A stretch of DNA of 64,000 bases from CAYMPH01 sp964529415 (GCA_964529415.1 CAZGWD010000008.1:138924-202923); one strand, 5' to 3'; shown: positions 44,979 to 53,403, counted from the stretch's first letter. Numbers and translations are program-made. Notes: generated by a model from the sequence alone, not told the origin.

Positions 44979-45884
44979 ATGAAACTGTCAATCAAATGGG
45001 TGCTTGCTGTTTTTTCTGCTATTTTAGCTACAGTGTTTGTTCTGCTGGTTTATTCACCGGTTCCGGAAAAAACATCATTTAATGCATCTCTTGAAGAGCT
45101 CCGCGCTCTTGCAGATGAAGATAAAGGCGCACTGCCTGTGGGCATCAACGCTCTTAAAGTAACAGATGGAGAATTTCCTGCCGGCATTGCTGTTGCAGGA
45201 AATTTTTCATCTTTGCCTGTGCCCTGCTATGTATGGCAGATTAATTATGCCGGAGCAAACAAGCAAAGTATTATGGTTGATACAGCTCAGAATAAGAAAC
45301 ATTTAAAAGGTTTTTCAGCAAACGCCGTTTTTCATGAAAAAGAATATAATCAAATGCAGGAAGCTCTTCGCCGCGCATCAAAAATAGTATTAACACATGA
45401 ACATCTTGATCATGCAGGAGGAGCTGCTTTGTCGCCATATCTTTCCGAGATTCTTCCTAAACTCTGGATAACGCCAGAACAGAAGAACGGGCCGTTTATG
45501 GCTGATGCACTTTTCCCGGATGGAGCTCTGGATAAAGCGCAGGTTCTGTCTTATGACACCATGATGAAATTCGCGCCAGGTGCAGTTTTGATTAAAACTC
45601 CAGGCCATACACAGGGTAGCCAGATTCTGTATGTTATGCTTGCCAGCGGCAGGGAATTTATTATCGCAGGTGATATAGCCTGGAGCATGATGAATATAAA
45701 TATTCCGCGGGGCAGACCTCTGCTTACCAGCCTGTTCCTTAAAGAGAACAGATCAAATTCTGCTAACCAGCTGCGCTGGCTCAATGATATGCAGAAAAAA
45801 GGTGTGATAATTCTTATTACGCACGACGGCGGACACATTCAAAATGCTGCGGCGAAAGGCCTGATTAAAATGGGTCTTGAGTAA
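44979..45884 (+). CDS. Metallo-beta-lactamase-fold hydrolase, membrane-anchored or exported
   Basis: A 301-residue protein with an N-terminal hydrophobic helix (about residues 7-26). The MBL signature HEHLDHAGG (about residue 138) gives the HxHxDH metal ligands; further ligands are the His of TPGHTQGSQ, the Asp of IAGDIAW and the His of LITHDGGH. The family cleaves ester, thioester, lactone or phosphodiester bonds with two zinc or iron ions; substrate unknown. Lactonase or glyoxalase-II-like activity is possible. It is 21 bp after the helical protein gene. Confidence 0.88.
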   Translation: MKLSIKWVLAVFSAILATVFVLLVYSPVPEKTSFNASLEELRALADEDKGALPVGINALKVTDGEFPAGIAVAGNFSSLPVPCYVWQINYAGANKQSIMVDTAQNKKHLKGFSANAVFHEKEYNQMQEALRRASKIVLTHEHLDHAGGAALSPYLSEILPKLWITPEQKNGPFMADALFPDGALDKAQVLSYDTMMKFAPGAVLIKTPGHTQGSQILYVMLASGREFIIAGDIAWSMMNINIPRGRPLLTSLFLKENRSNSANQLRWLNDMQKKGVIILITHDGGHIQNAAAKGLIKMGLE

Positions 45885-45975
45885 ATTTTAAATCATGAGT
45901 ATATTATCCATTGCTATTATTATATTTGTTTTGCATTATTAATTACTATATTTAAAACATGATTATAGAATTCTA

Positions 45976-46623
45976 ATGAAAAACAAAATTGAAACTTCAT
46001 CAAAAAAAAGCCAGATTGTAAAGTCCGTTAAAAAAAAGATTTTCCAGGAACGGCAGACCTGTCTGATATGCGGCCGGAATTACAAATCTCTTGAACGGCA
46101 TATGAGAAATGCCCACCGACCGCCTCCATCATTCCTGCAGAGAGCAGGATTTTGCCGGATGGGGCTTAAGCATATATTTATTGTACAGACGCCATTTGTC
46201 ATTTTATATCTCATCCCGTTTCCCGATCTCATGCAAACCATTCTTTTCTATATTATTGCGCTGTTTTTCATTATTCCCTATATGCTGTATATTGTAGATC
46301 GTTATCCCTCTACTGGAAAAGATGATGTCAGCAGTTATAGTTACCCTTCGGGAATCATGTTTTCTACTTATCTTACAATGATTACTTATTTGAATATACA
46401 TGATAGTGTAAGCTCTCTGGTTGCGGATTTTATCCAGGTATCTGTTCTTGCTGCTTTTGGGAAACAGCGTTTCATGGTTCCATCACCGATGCTGCTGTTA
46501 TTTTTTTTCATGCCGGCTTTCTGGGTCATTGGATGTTTGTCGTGGGAAGCGTCAATCTTCAGGAAGAGGCGTAAGGAGATAATGTCTGCTGCAGGCAATA
46601 TTAATTCCAGTATTGAAAGATGA
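45976..46623 (+). CDS. Membrane protein with N-terminal Ros/MucR-type C2H2 zinc finger
   Basis: A 215-residue protein. The basic N-terminus (Lys-rich, about residues 1-30) runs into CLICGRNYKSLERHMRNAH (about 36-54), whose spacing C-X2-C-X9-H-X4-H is that of the prokaryotic Ros/MucR zinc finger; KSLERHMRNAH also resembles the MucR text. After a proline-rich hinge come about four hydrophobic segments (VQTPFVILYLIPF, TILFYIIALFFIIPYMLYIV, a weaker one near 120-145, and PMLLLFFFMPAFWVIGCLSW). Known Ros/MucR proteins are soluble DNA-binding regulators, so fusion to a membrane domain is unusual. The start lacks a clear ribosome-binding site. The function of the membrane part is unknown. Confidence 0.75.
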   Translation: MKNKIETSSKKSQIVKSVKKKIFQERQTCLICGRNYKSLERHMRNAHRPPPSFLQRAGFCRMGLKHIFIVQTPFVILYLIPFPDLMQTILFYIIALFFIIPYMLYIVDRYPSTGKDDVSSYSYPSGIMFSTYLTMITYLNIHDSVSSLVADFIQVSVLAAFGKQRFMVPSPMLLLFFFMPAFWVIGCLSWEASIFRKRRKEIMSAAGNINSSIER

Positions 46624-46665
46624 AGTGTCCTATGCTATTTACAGATAATTATGGATTAATAAAAA

Positions 46666-47238
46666 TTGCAAAAGAAAATTAAATTATTGATTCGCGGGGG
46701 CAGTATCTCAGCCGGAAAAGGTGTAGATAGATGTTATGCGGATCTTTTAAAAAACTTTCCTTCGCTGAAAAACTGGGATATAATTAATCGATCAAGGATA
46801 GGGGATAACAGCTTTGACGGGATATGGTCATTCCAAACGGATATTGCTCCATTTTATCCTGACGTGTTCATTATTCATTTCGGGGTAGAAGATGCCTATT
46901 TCCCGGTTTACCGTTCCGAGTTCAAGGAAAATCTTGTACAGATGGTAAGGCTTGCACGGCAACTTTTTGATCCTCATATCATTCTGCTGACATCACAGCC
47001 TTTCGAAAACCAGTATGATTCGGAGGTCATGGATATTTATTACCGCACCATCCGCGAGGTTGCAGTTGATTTGAATTGCGAGATGATCCCAATGCATACT
47101 TATTTTTGGGGATTTCTTGAGGAATCAAAGCAGAACCTGCGTGATTTTGTACAGAAGGATTGCCGCTTGCTAAATGCAAAGGGGCACGAAATTTTTGCTG
47201 AGGCAATAGCACTTAGACTTGAAAGATTTTTGAAATAA
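46666..47238 (+). CDS. SGNH/GDSL-like hydrolase
   Basis: A 190-residue protein that looks like a small SGNH hydrolase: block I is RGGSISAGKG (GGS in place of GDS), block III FGVEDAYFP, and the C-terminal catalytic His is in LNAKGHEIFAEAI. The upstream Asp normally three residues before that His is not obvious. The start is TTG, forced by an in-frame stop just upstream; no ATG occurs early in the frame. It lies between the zinc-finger membrane protein and an alpha/beta hydrolase with short gaps, so the three probably form one operon. Substrate unknown; deacetylase or esterase are possible. Confidence 0.78.
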   Translation: MQKKIKLLIRGGSISAGKGVDRCYADLLKNFPSLKNWDIINRSRIGDNSFDGIWSFQTDIAPFYPDVFIIHFGVEDAYFPVYRSEFKENLVQMVRLARQLFDPHIILLTSQPFENQYDSEVMDIYYRTIREVAVDLNCEMIPMHTYFWGFLEESKQNLRDFVQKDCRLLNAKGHEIFAEAIALRLERFLK

Positions 47239-47253
47239 CTCAGGTTGAAAATA

Positions 47254-47892
47254 ATGAATTATTTTTATCTGCATGGCTGGTTGTCAGGTCCTTTATCCAA
47301 TAAAGCAAGATTTTTTAATCAGCTTTTTACTGGACATGGATTGTATCTGCATATTCCGGATCTGAATCAGGATGATTTTTTTCATCTGACATTATCCCGG
47401 CAGATAGAGCAGGTTAAGTCATTATTGCCTCCAGAACCAGTGACTTTCATAGGTTCAAGTTTCGGCGCATTAACCGCATTGTGGGTTGCTGAGAATAATC
47501 CTCAGGTTGAACGGCTGGTGCTGATGGCTCCTGCATTTAATTTTTCTGAAAAATCTTTATCGAAAATTCTGACTCAATCTCTGATGGATCAATGGCACGG
47601 GCAGGGACAGGTAACCCTGGAACATTACGCATATTCAAATAAAGTTCAGCTGAGTTATAATTTTGTAGAAGATCTGCGCAGATATGATGATGCACGGTTA
47701 GCCCGCGAGCTGCCCACACTGATTTTACATGGATTACACGATGGGACCATCCCGGTTCAGGCATCACGGAATTTTACTGCTTCCCGCTCATGGGTTAAAC
47801 TTGTGGAATTAGACAGTGATCACGGTTTGTCAAGTGTTCAGGACAGTTTGTGGGAGGAAATAAGGCAATTCTGTGGGATTGATTCCATTTAA
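47254..47892 (+). CDS. Small alpha/beta hydrolase, YqiA/YcfP (UPF0227)-like
   Basis: About 212 residues from the ATG at 47254 (a TTG at 47245 would add three). The fold markers are clear: oxyanion segment YLHGWLSGP at the start, nucleophile elbow GSSFGAL (about residue 70), acid in LHGLHDGTIP and the catalytic His in DSDHGL. The size and the early HGWxSGP fit the YqiA/YcfP esterase group, with short- to medium-chain acyl esters as likely substrates. It starts 15 bp after the SGNH gene stop. GGGTCAGAGC repeats begin 5 bp after its stop. Confidence 0.85.
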   Translation: MNYFYLHGWLSGPLSNKARFFNQLFTGHGLYLHIPDLNQDDFFHLTLSRQIEQVKSLLPPEPVTFIGSSFGALTALWVAENNPQVERLVLMAPAFNFSEKSLSKILTQSLMDQWHGQGQVTLEHYAYSNKVQLSYNFVEDLRRYDDARLARELPTLILHGLHDGTIPVQASRNFTASRSWVKLVELDSDHGLSSVQDSLWEEIRQFCGIDSI

Positions 47893-47896
47893 TTGA

Positions 47897-48446
47897 GGGG
47901 TCAGAGCATAAATCAATCTTGAATGGTATGATAATTATATAAAAAAAATTTTAAAAAACTTCATAAAATATAAATTAATCTTCAATTTCATTTAAAAATC
48001 TCCATCCCGGCAGTATTAATGTATATAGTTTTCTTGACACTATTTCAAATATAATTTATATTTACTTAAAGAGGGTATTTATGCCAATGGCAAAAAGAAC
48101 AATAAAATCAGGAACAATTACAGTTCAAGACTATTATAACGAGAGATTTCTGAGAATTGAAGTTGAGATTAAACATCTGTACGAAATAATAAAACTTGGT
48201 TTTGCGGAAACTAACCGGAGATTTGAAGATATGAATATCCGGATTGACGCGCAGACAAAAAGAATGGATAATTTCATGATCTGGTCTTTCGGTGTTACCC
48301 TTACCTGTACAGGACTAATTATTGCTGCAATGAAATTCTGGAGATAGATTTATTCCCTCCTGTTGCTATAATTCCGTTTGCTTTCAGGAACTTTCTCAGA
48401 TCAAGCAGACTATACTTTTTTTAATTTGAATATAAAGCTCTGACCC
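47897..48446. repeat. Inverted GGGTCAGAGC pair bracketing a small gene
   Basis: GGGGTCAGAGCA at 47897-47908 and the reverse complement GCTCTGACCC at 48437-48446 face each other about 530 bp apart and enclose the 88-residue gene at 48081-48347. The left copy directly follows the hydrolase stop. The layout suggests a small mobile or repeat-associated cassette; no transposase is present and no target duplication is obvious. Confidence 0.6.
48081..48347 (+). CDS. Small tail-anchored coiled-coil protein
   Basis: An 88-residue protein. Residues about 20-65 form a predicted coiled coil (YNERFLRIEVEIKHLYEIIK, FEDMNIRIDAQTKRMDNF); residues 66-84 form one membrane helix (MIWSFGVTLTCTGLIIAAM), so it would be tail-anchored with the coil in the cytosol. 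The layout recalls Borrelia Bdr-type and DUF1640-like proteins but no firm family match can be made. It has an AAAGAGGG site before the ATG. It stands alone inside a pair of inverted GGGTCAGAGC repeats. Confidence 0.72.
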   Translation: MPMAKRTIKSGTITVQDYYNERFLRIEVEIKHLYEIIKLGFAETNRRFEDMNIRIDAQTKRMDNFMIWSFGVTLTCTGLIIAAMKFWR

Positions 48447-48507
48447 GGAAATCCCTCAAATACTGAAACTTGATTATAACTCCGGCATAAAATTGTTGCT
48501 GTCTAAA

Positions 48508-48537
48508 CAGAACAAGGGGTTGCAGCCCCTTGTTCTG
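48508..48537. repeat. Strong 12-bp hairpin between convergent genes
   Basis: CAGAACAAGGGG (48508-48519) pairs perfectly with CCCCTTGTTCTG (48526-48537) around a 6-base loop. There is no T-tract on either side. It may act as a terminator or be a REP-like repeat; it lies between the 88-residue gene and the SDR gene. Confidence 0.65.
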
Positions 48538-48603
48538 AATATCATCATTTATATTAATAAAAAATCTTTGATTGTGTTGAATTGAAGTGATTGTCCTATT
48601 GTT

Positions 48604-49368
48604 CTACGCCAGCTGACCTCCGTCGCAGGCGATATAAATTCCGGTTGTAAAAGAAGATGCGTCCGATGCAAGAAAAAGAACTGCACCTGCCATCTCCTCC
48701 GGAACCGCATGTCTGTGCATCGGAATAGCGTTTATTGCATAGTTGTAAATATCCTTGTTCCCTATAAGCGCCTGGGAAAATTTTGTTTCAGTCAGTCCCG
48801 GCAGCAGGGCATTTACTCGGATTTTCTGCATTGCAAGTTCTTTTGCAAAAGCTTTTGTCATATGAATGAGTGCGGCTTTTGATATGGAATATATACCCTG
48901 GAATGCTCCTGGTGAAACACCAACAACAGAAGAAACATTAATGATCGAACCTCCGCCGGAATCCGCCATTAACTTTACTCCTTCCTGAATCATGAAAAAC
49001 GGCCCCTTAAGATTTACGTCAAAAGTTTTATCCCAGACTCCTTCATCAGCTTTCATTAAATCGCCGAAGTATGGATTTGTCGCAGCATTATTAACGAGGA
49101 TATTGAGTTTGCCTTCTTTCTCGCGCACCTGTGAAAACAAAGCTTTAATGTCATCGGATTTTCCAATATTCGCGGCAATGCAAATTGCTTTTCCTCCGCG
49201 ATCAGTAATCTTTTTCTCTACAACCTGCAGTGCATCAATTTTTCGTGAAACAAGAATAACCTTTGCTCCGTAATCTGCAAGAGTGACAGCTATTGCCTCG
49301 CCAATCCCGCGGCTTGCTCCTGTAACAAGAGCAACTTTATCTTTCAGGTCAAAATTTACTTTATTCAT
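48604..49368 (-). CDS. SDR-family oxidoreductase
   Basis: A 254-residue classical short-chain dehydrogenase: cofactor motif TGASRGIG (about residues 17-24), NNAAT (about 93), catalytic Ser in NVSSVVG and YSISK (about 160). The last residues (TGIYIACDGGQL) fit FabG/3-hydroxyacyl-CoA dehydrogenase-like members. It is the last gene of the minus-strand acyl-CoA operon, 14 bp after the 3-hydroxyacyl-CoA dehydrogenase gene, with a GGAGAA site. Two dehydrogenases in series suggest it acts on a different hydroxy or keto position, or is the LvaD-like member of a 4-hydroxyacyl pathway (inference). Confidence 0.92.
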   Translation of the reverse strand: MNKVNFDLKDKVALVTGASRGIGEAIAVTLADYGAKVILVSRKIDALQVVEKKITDRGGKAICIAANIGKSDDIKALFSQVREKEGKLNILVNNAATNPYFGDLMKADEGVWDKTFDVNLKGPFFMIQEGVKLMADSGGGSIINVSSVVGVSPGAFQGIYSISKAALIHMTKAFAKELAMQKIRVNALLPGLTETKFSQALIGNKDIYNYAINAIPMHRHAVPEEMAGAVLFLASDASSFTTGIYIACDGGQLA

Positions 49369-49382
49369 GATATTTTCTCCTA

Positions 49383-50297
49383 TTAATAGTTTACTATTTT
49401 ATTCAGAAAATCCGGCTTCATAAATGCAGGTTTCGGATATTCGTAAAAACCTTTTCCGGATTTTTTGCCGAGAAGACCCTTGTCCACATACTTTCTTAAA
49501 AGTTCTGCATTCTTTCTTCCCTGGTGGTCATTCAGCTTCTCAGCCCAGTACTCTGTTACGCTCAGAACTGTATCAATTCCAATGCTGTCCATGATCCCGA
49601 ACGGGCCGAACATCATATGGGTGACGCCCATCCATGCTCTGTCTATATCTTCAATAGTTGCTACTTCCTTGCTTGCAATAGTCAGGGCAGATGTGAATAC
49701 AGCGCCAATCATGAAATTGAAAACATACCCTGAGTGTTCCTTCTCCATCATGATAGGGTACTGGCCCGCTTTTTCCGCGAATTCTTTCACAAGCTGAATT
49801 GTCTCTTTCGATGTGCCCGGGTGCGGCATGATATCAACAATATTTGTCATGCTTACGTCGTGAAAATGAAGCGCGATGAATTTTTCAGGCCGTCCGGTTG
49901 CTTCTGCTATCATTGACGGAAGCAGGGTGGATGTGTTTGTTGTGAATATTGTTCTTTCAGGGCAAAGCTTGTTAAACTGTGAGAAGATTTTAACTTTCAG
50001 TTCAGGTTTTTCCGGAACAGATTCACTGACTAAGTCTGCATCTTTTGCAGCAAGAACCGGGTCAGTGGTGGTTGTTATGCGTTTCAGTGCAGCATCAGCC
50101 TGCTCCTGTGTTGCTTTCTTCCATGTAACCATACCGCCCATTATTTTCGGGATTCTTATCATGGCTTTTTTGAGAGCGTCTTCGCTTATGTCATAGATGA
50201 CTACATCAAAACCTGCAAGAGAAAACGGGACGCTAATCTGCTGGCCCATAGTGCCTGCTCCAAGCATAAGAACTTTTTTAATTTCGTCTACTTTCAT
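49383..50297 (-). CDS. 3-hydroxyacyl-CoA dehydrogenase family protein
   Basis: A 304-residue protein, close to the usual length for short HBDH-type enzymes. The NAD-binding motif LGAGTMGQQIS is at about residues 11-21, followed by the 3HCDH N-terminal domain with ESVPEKPELK and TNTSTL, and the C-terminal helical domain from about 190 (KEHSGYVFNFMIG). The catalytic-His region reads LHFHDVSMTNIVDIM, whereas most family members have HFxNP, so the substrate may differ from plain 3-hydroxybutyryl-CoA. It oxidises 3-hydroxyacyl-CoA to 3-ketoacyl-CoA with NAD. It lies in the minus-strand operon with an AAAGGAG site before the ATG. Confidence 0.9.
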   Translation of the reverse strand: MKVDEIKKVLMLGAGTMGQQISVPFSLAGFDVVIYDISEDALKKAMIRIPKIMGGMVTWKKATQEQADAALKRITTTTDPVLAAKDADLVSESVPEKPELKVKIFSQFNKLCPERTIFTTNTSTLLPSMIAEATGRPEKFIALHFHDVSMTNIVDIMPHPGTSKETIQLVKEFAEKAGQYPIMMEKEHSGYVFNFMIGAVFTSALTIASKEVATIEDIDRAWMGVTHMMFGPFGIMDSIGIDTVLSVTEYWAEKLNDHQGRKNAELLRKYVDKGLLGKKSGKGFYEYPKPAFMKPDFLNKIVNY

Positions 50298-50315
50298 AAT
50301 AGCTCCTTTTGTTTT

Positions 50316-50407
50316 ACCACCTTTTATCCCCTATGGTGGTCTTTGAATAGTTTTAACAAGTGGCTTCCACATTGTTTTTTTATACCCCCTCCGGGGGAAA
50401 GGGGGTA
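50316..50407. repeat. Two hairpins in the acyl-CoA operon gap
   Basis: ACCACC (50316-50321) pairs with GGTGGT (50335-50340). TACCCCCTCCGGG (from 50383) pairs with its mirror in GGGGGAAAGGGGGTA (to 50407). The second closely matches the element at 26068-26090. They fill the 116-bp gap between the phosphotransferase and dehydrogenase genes, the same position type as the hairpin at 2895-2940 in the other catabolic operon. Confidence 0.55.
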
Positions 50408-50413
50408 GTAATT

Positions 50414-51493
50414 TTATAAATCTGATTTTAAAATAACATTAAAAGCCGTTGTCTCAAGAATCTTGATTGCAAAAATCAGCATTTTGAATCTTTCGTCTTT
50501 TGTCTGTCCGTTGAAATATCTGTAATAAATCTGCTGAGCAATAACTGCCAGGCGGAAAAGGCCGAAACAGTAATAGAAATCAAAATTTTTTATTTTGATG
50601 CCCATGAGTTCCCCGTACATATCCACCTGCTGCTTTCTTGTGAGCATTCCGTCAACGTTTGTCGGCATCTGGCGTAAAGGCTGCATTGCAGGAGGATCAT
50701 CTTTTTCAACCCAGTATGCAAGAGACGCGCCGAGATCCATTAGAGGATCGCCAAGCGTGGCCATTTCCCAGTCAAGTATGCCGATAATTTTTGTGGGATT
50801 TGATAAATCAAGAACTGCATTGTCGAATTTATAGTCATTGTGAATAATCCCGACATTTCCGGATTCCCCAGGCATCTTGTCGTGAAGCCACTGCATAATT
50901 TTTTCAAATGTGGGAGCGTCCGGGGTTCTTGCATCATTGTATCGTCCGCTCCATCCTTCAACCTGGCGTTTTACATATCCTTCAGGTTTGCCGAAATCAG
51001 CCAGGCCTGCCTTGGCATAATCAACAGAGTGAAGACTGCTTAATACAGAAATTAAATTTCCGCTCAGTGTTTTTGCCTCATCTTTGCTTAAAGAGATTCC
51101 TTCAGGAAGATCTTTACGTAAAATTATTCCTTTGATTCTCTCCATTACATAGAAGGGGCATCCCATTATGCTTTCATCTTCTGTATATATCAGAGGTTCA
51201 GGACAATATGGGAATACAGGCTTTAATGCTTTCAGTATTTTATATTCTCTTGACATATCGTGTGCTGTTTTGGCTTTTTTCCCGAACGGCGGCCTTCTCA
51301 GTATCATCTCCCTGTTTCCTGATTTGACAAGATAGGTGAGATTTGAGAAACCGCTTGGAAACTGTTTAATCTCAAGCTCTTCTTTAATATCAGACAGATT
51401 TGTTTTCAGAAAATCGTAGATGATGGATTTATCAAGACCCTCTCCTTCGCGCGTTGCTGTTGGTTCGTCAGTAATGATATCCCGTGATGTCAT
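50414..51493 (-). CDS. APH-like phosphotransferase (ACAD10/ACAD11-type kinase domain)
   Basis: A 359-residue protein of the aminoglycoside-phosphotransferase/choline-kinase fold. Residues about 30-90 carry the ATP-binding lobe (SNLTYLVKSGNREMILRRPP); the Brenner-type catalytic loop is GIIHNDYKFDNAVLD (about 215) and the metal-binding DFG-equivalent is ILDWEMATLGDPLMDLG. This exact style is seen in bacterial homologues of the kinase domain of ACAD10/11 and in LvaA, which phosphorylate 4-hydroxyacyl-CoA. A strong AAGGAGG site precedes the ATG. Neighbouring acyl-CoA dehydrogenase and SDR genes fit that pathway; direct evidence of substrate is lacking. Confidence 0.88.
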   Translation of the reverse strand: MTSRDIITDEPTATREGEGLDKSIIYDFLKTNLSDIKEELEIKQFPSGFSNLTYLVKSGNREMILRRPPFGKKAKTAHDMSREYKILKALKPVFPYCPEPLIYTEDESIMGCPFYVMERIKGIILRKDLPEGISLSKDEAKTLSGNLISVLSSLHSVDYAKAGLADFGKPEGYVKRQVEGWSGRYNDARTPDAPTFEKIMQWLHDKMPGESGNVGIIHNDYKFDNAVLDLSNPTKIIGILDWEMATLGDPLMDLGASLAYWVEKDDPPAMQPLRQMPTNVDGMLTRKQQVDMYGELMGIKIKNFDFYYCFGLFRLAVIAQQIYYRYFNGQTKDERFKMLIFAIKILETTAFNVILKSDL

Positions 51494-51504
51494 TGCTTCC
51501 TCCT

Positions 51505-52191
51505 TTATGATTTGATGTATGACTCTATAAATTCTATAATAAAAGATGCGTACTGGTCAGCTGTTACCTTTCTCTTCGTGTATTTCCATCTTTTAAGATA
51601 CCAGTCCTGCAGCATTGCCTTTATCATGGATGCTGTCAGAAGCGGTTCTTTTGAAAGATATATTCCGGATTTAACTCCGTCTTTTAATATATCGATGAAT
51701 ATTTTTTCAGTGTACAGCTCGCTCTCCATCGGAATCTTTCTGTCCTCTTTTTTCAGATTTTTTGTTTCCATATAAAGGAAATAAAACCATTGCGGCATCA
51801 TCTCGCTCAGATATACATGAATCCTTACAGCTTTTCTGAGTCTCAGACCGGGATCTGTTTCCCCCTCTATCTGTTTAATCAGAATATTTGTGATCAGATG
51901 CATTCCGTTGAGATGAATGATTTTAAAAAGTTCATCTTTGCTGAAAAAATAATTATAGAGAGCACCCATGCTGAGTTTTGATTCGCGGCTAAGATCCCGG
52001 AGTGTCATGGACTGGAATCCCATTTCAATACTCAGTCTGAGTGTTGTGTTTAAAATATTCACGAGATTTTTAACTGCAACTCCCTCTTTTTTAATTTTGA
52101 TGGATTCGCGGTTGCTGAGATAGAAATCCCTGCATATATCCTCAATTGATACATTTGTATCTTTGCTGAATTTCGCGAATGTAAGTTCCAT
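51505..52191 (-). CDS. TetR/AcrR-family transcriptional regulator
   Basis: About 228 residues from the ATG at 52191, preferred to that at 52203 because GGGAG lies 6 bases before it. The helix-turn-helix (MTLRDLSRESKLSMGALYNYFFSKDEL, read as two segments, about residues 61-87) is typical TetR, but is preceded by roughly 40 extra residues. The C-terminal helical ligand domain follows. It lies inside the operon it probably regulates, between the acyl-CoA dehydrogenase and phosphotransferase genes, and likely responds to an acyl-CoA. The palindromic hairpin at 54195-54245 is a plausible binding site. Confidence 0.88.
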   Translation of the reverse strand: MELTFAKFSKDTNVSIEDICRDFYLSNRESIKIKKEGVAVKNLVNILNTTLRLSIEMGFQSMTLRDLSRESKLSMGALYNYFFSKDELFKIIHLNGMHLITNILIKQIEGETDPGLRLRKAVRIHVYLSEMMPQWFYFLYMETKNLKKEDRKIPMESELYTEKIFIDILKDGVKSGIYLSKEPLLTASMIKAMLQDWYLKRWKYTKRKVTADQYASFIIEFIESYIKS

Positions 52192-52209
52192 TTTATCTCC
52201 CATTGCTGA

Positions 52210-53403
52210 TTACGCGTATTTCCTTAGAAATCTTTTTGCAAGTGAACTCTTGTGAACTTCATCTGCTCCGTCATATATGCGTGCAGCTCGTTCGTGCCTG
52301 AAAAAGTATGCAAGAATTGTATCATCAGTCATGCCAAGTCCGCCGTGAACCTGTAAAGCGTGGTCAACAACTGTCTGCATTGTATTTGCCACAACATATT
52401 TTATCATTGATACATCGTCTCTTGCTTCTTTTGCGCCTACTGTGTCTATTCTCCACGCAGCATATAGAGTCATCAGACGCGCTGCCTGAATTTCTGCTGC
52501 GGACTCAGCAACCCATCCCTGGATAATCTGTTTAGATGCGAGGGTCTTGCCGTCAGGAGAAATCTTTCTGTAATTGGCGCGCTTGCACATAAGTTCAAAT
52601 GCCCTGTTGCATATTCCGAGCCATCTCATGCAGTGGTGTATACGTCCTGGTCCGAGTCTGTCCTGTGCAAGAACAAATCCCGATCCTTCTTTGCCGAGAA
52701 GATTTGCCTGAGGCACGCGGCATGACTGAAGAAGTATTTCCCCGTGGCTTGCATAATCGCTGCCGGAGTGTCCCATTACAGGAATGTTGCGGACAAGGTT
52801 GAATCCGGGATTATCTGTTGGTACGATAATCATGCTGGCCTGCAGGTGTACCGGAGCAGTGGGATCTGTAACTGCCATTACTATGCAGAACTTTGAACCG
52901 TCAGCGCTTGATGTGTACCATTTATGTCCGTTGATTATATAATCGCTTCCGTCTTTAACTGCAGTTGTTTCCATCATAACAGGGTTCGAGCCCGGCATGT
53001 CAACTTCAGTCATTCCGAAACAGCTTCGTATGTCTCCTGCAGCTAACGGTTTTAAATATTTCTTTTTCTGCTCTTCGGTTCCGTGAAGATGCAGTATTTC
53101 AATATTTCCTGCATCAGGAGCCTGGCATCCGAAAACGTAGTGGCCTGTGGGTGTTCTCCCCAGAGCTTCTGAAACAAGACCATGGTCAACCATGGAAAGC
53201 CCCATACCTCCAAGATCAACCGGAATGTTCGGGCCCCAGAGCTCCATTTTCTTAACCATTTTTCTTTTCTCGGCAAGTGCCGGAACAAGATCCCTGAATT
53301 CTGTGTTGAGATATTCATGTTCAAGAGGGATCAGTTCCTTATCAACAAATTCATTGATCATTCCAAGCACAACCTTCATCTTATCTGATATTTCAAAATT
53401 CAT
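52210..53403 (-). CDS. Acyl-CoA dehydrogenase
   Basis: A 397-residue flavoprotein of normal family length. Recognisable parts are CFGMTEVDMPGSNP (FAD-binding middle domain), WYTSSADGSKFCIVMA, the signature near VHGGLGMTDDTILAYFFRHERAARIYDGADEVHK at the C-terminus (two segments joined), and a catalytic base region in the last helices. The form with GMTEVDMPGSNPV and a DGADEVH ending resembles ACAD10/11-type and related long-branched dehydrogenases. It transfers electrons to ETF, encoded divergently (54592-56360). A perfect AAGGAGG site precedes the ATG. It may act as the phospho-elimination/hydration partner of the kinase gene downstream (inference). Confidence 0.93.
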   Translation of the reverse strand: MNFEISDKMKVVLGMINEFVDKELIPLEHEYLNTEFRDLVPALAEKRKMVKKMELWGPNIPVDLGGMGLSMVDHGLVSEALGRTPTGHYVFGCQAPDAGNIEILHLHGTEEQKKKYLKPLAAGDIRSCFGMTEVDMPGSNPVMMETTAVKDGSDYIINGHKWYTSSADGSKFCIVMAVTDPTAPVHLQASMIIVPTDNPGFNLVRNIPVMGHSGSDYASHGEILLQSCRVPQANLLGKEGSGFVLAQDRLGPGRIHHCMRWLGICNRAFELMCKRANYRKISPDGKTLASKQIIQGWVAESAAEIQAARLMTLYAAWRIDTVGAKEARDDVSMIKYVVANTMQTVVDHALQVHGGLGMTDDTILAYFFRHERAARIYDGADEVHKSSLAKRFLRKYA

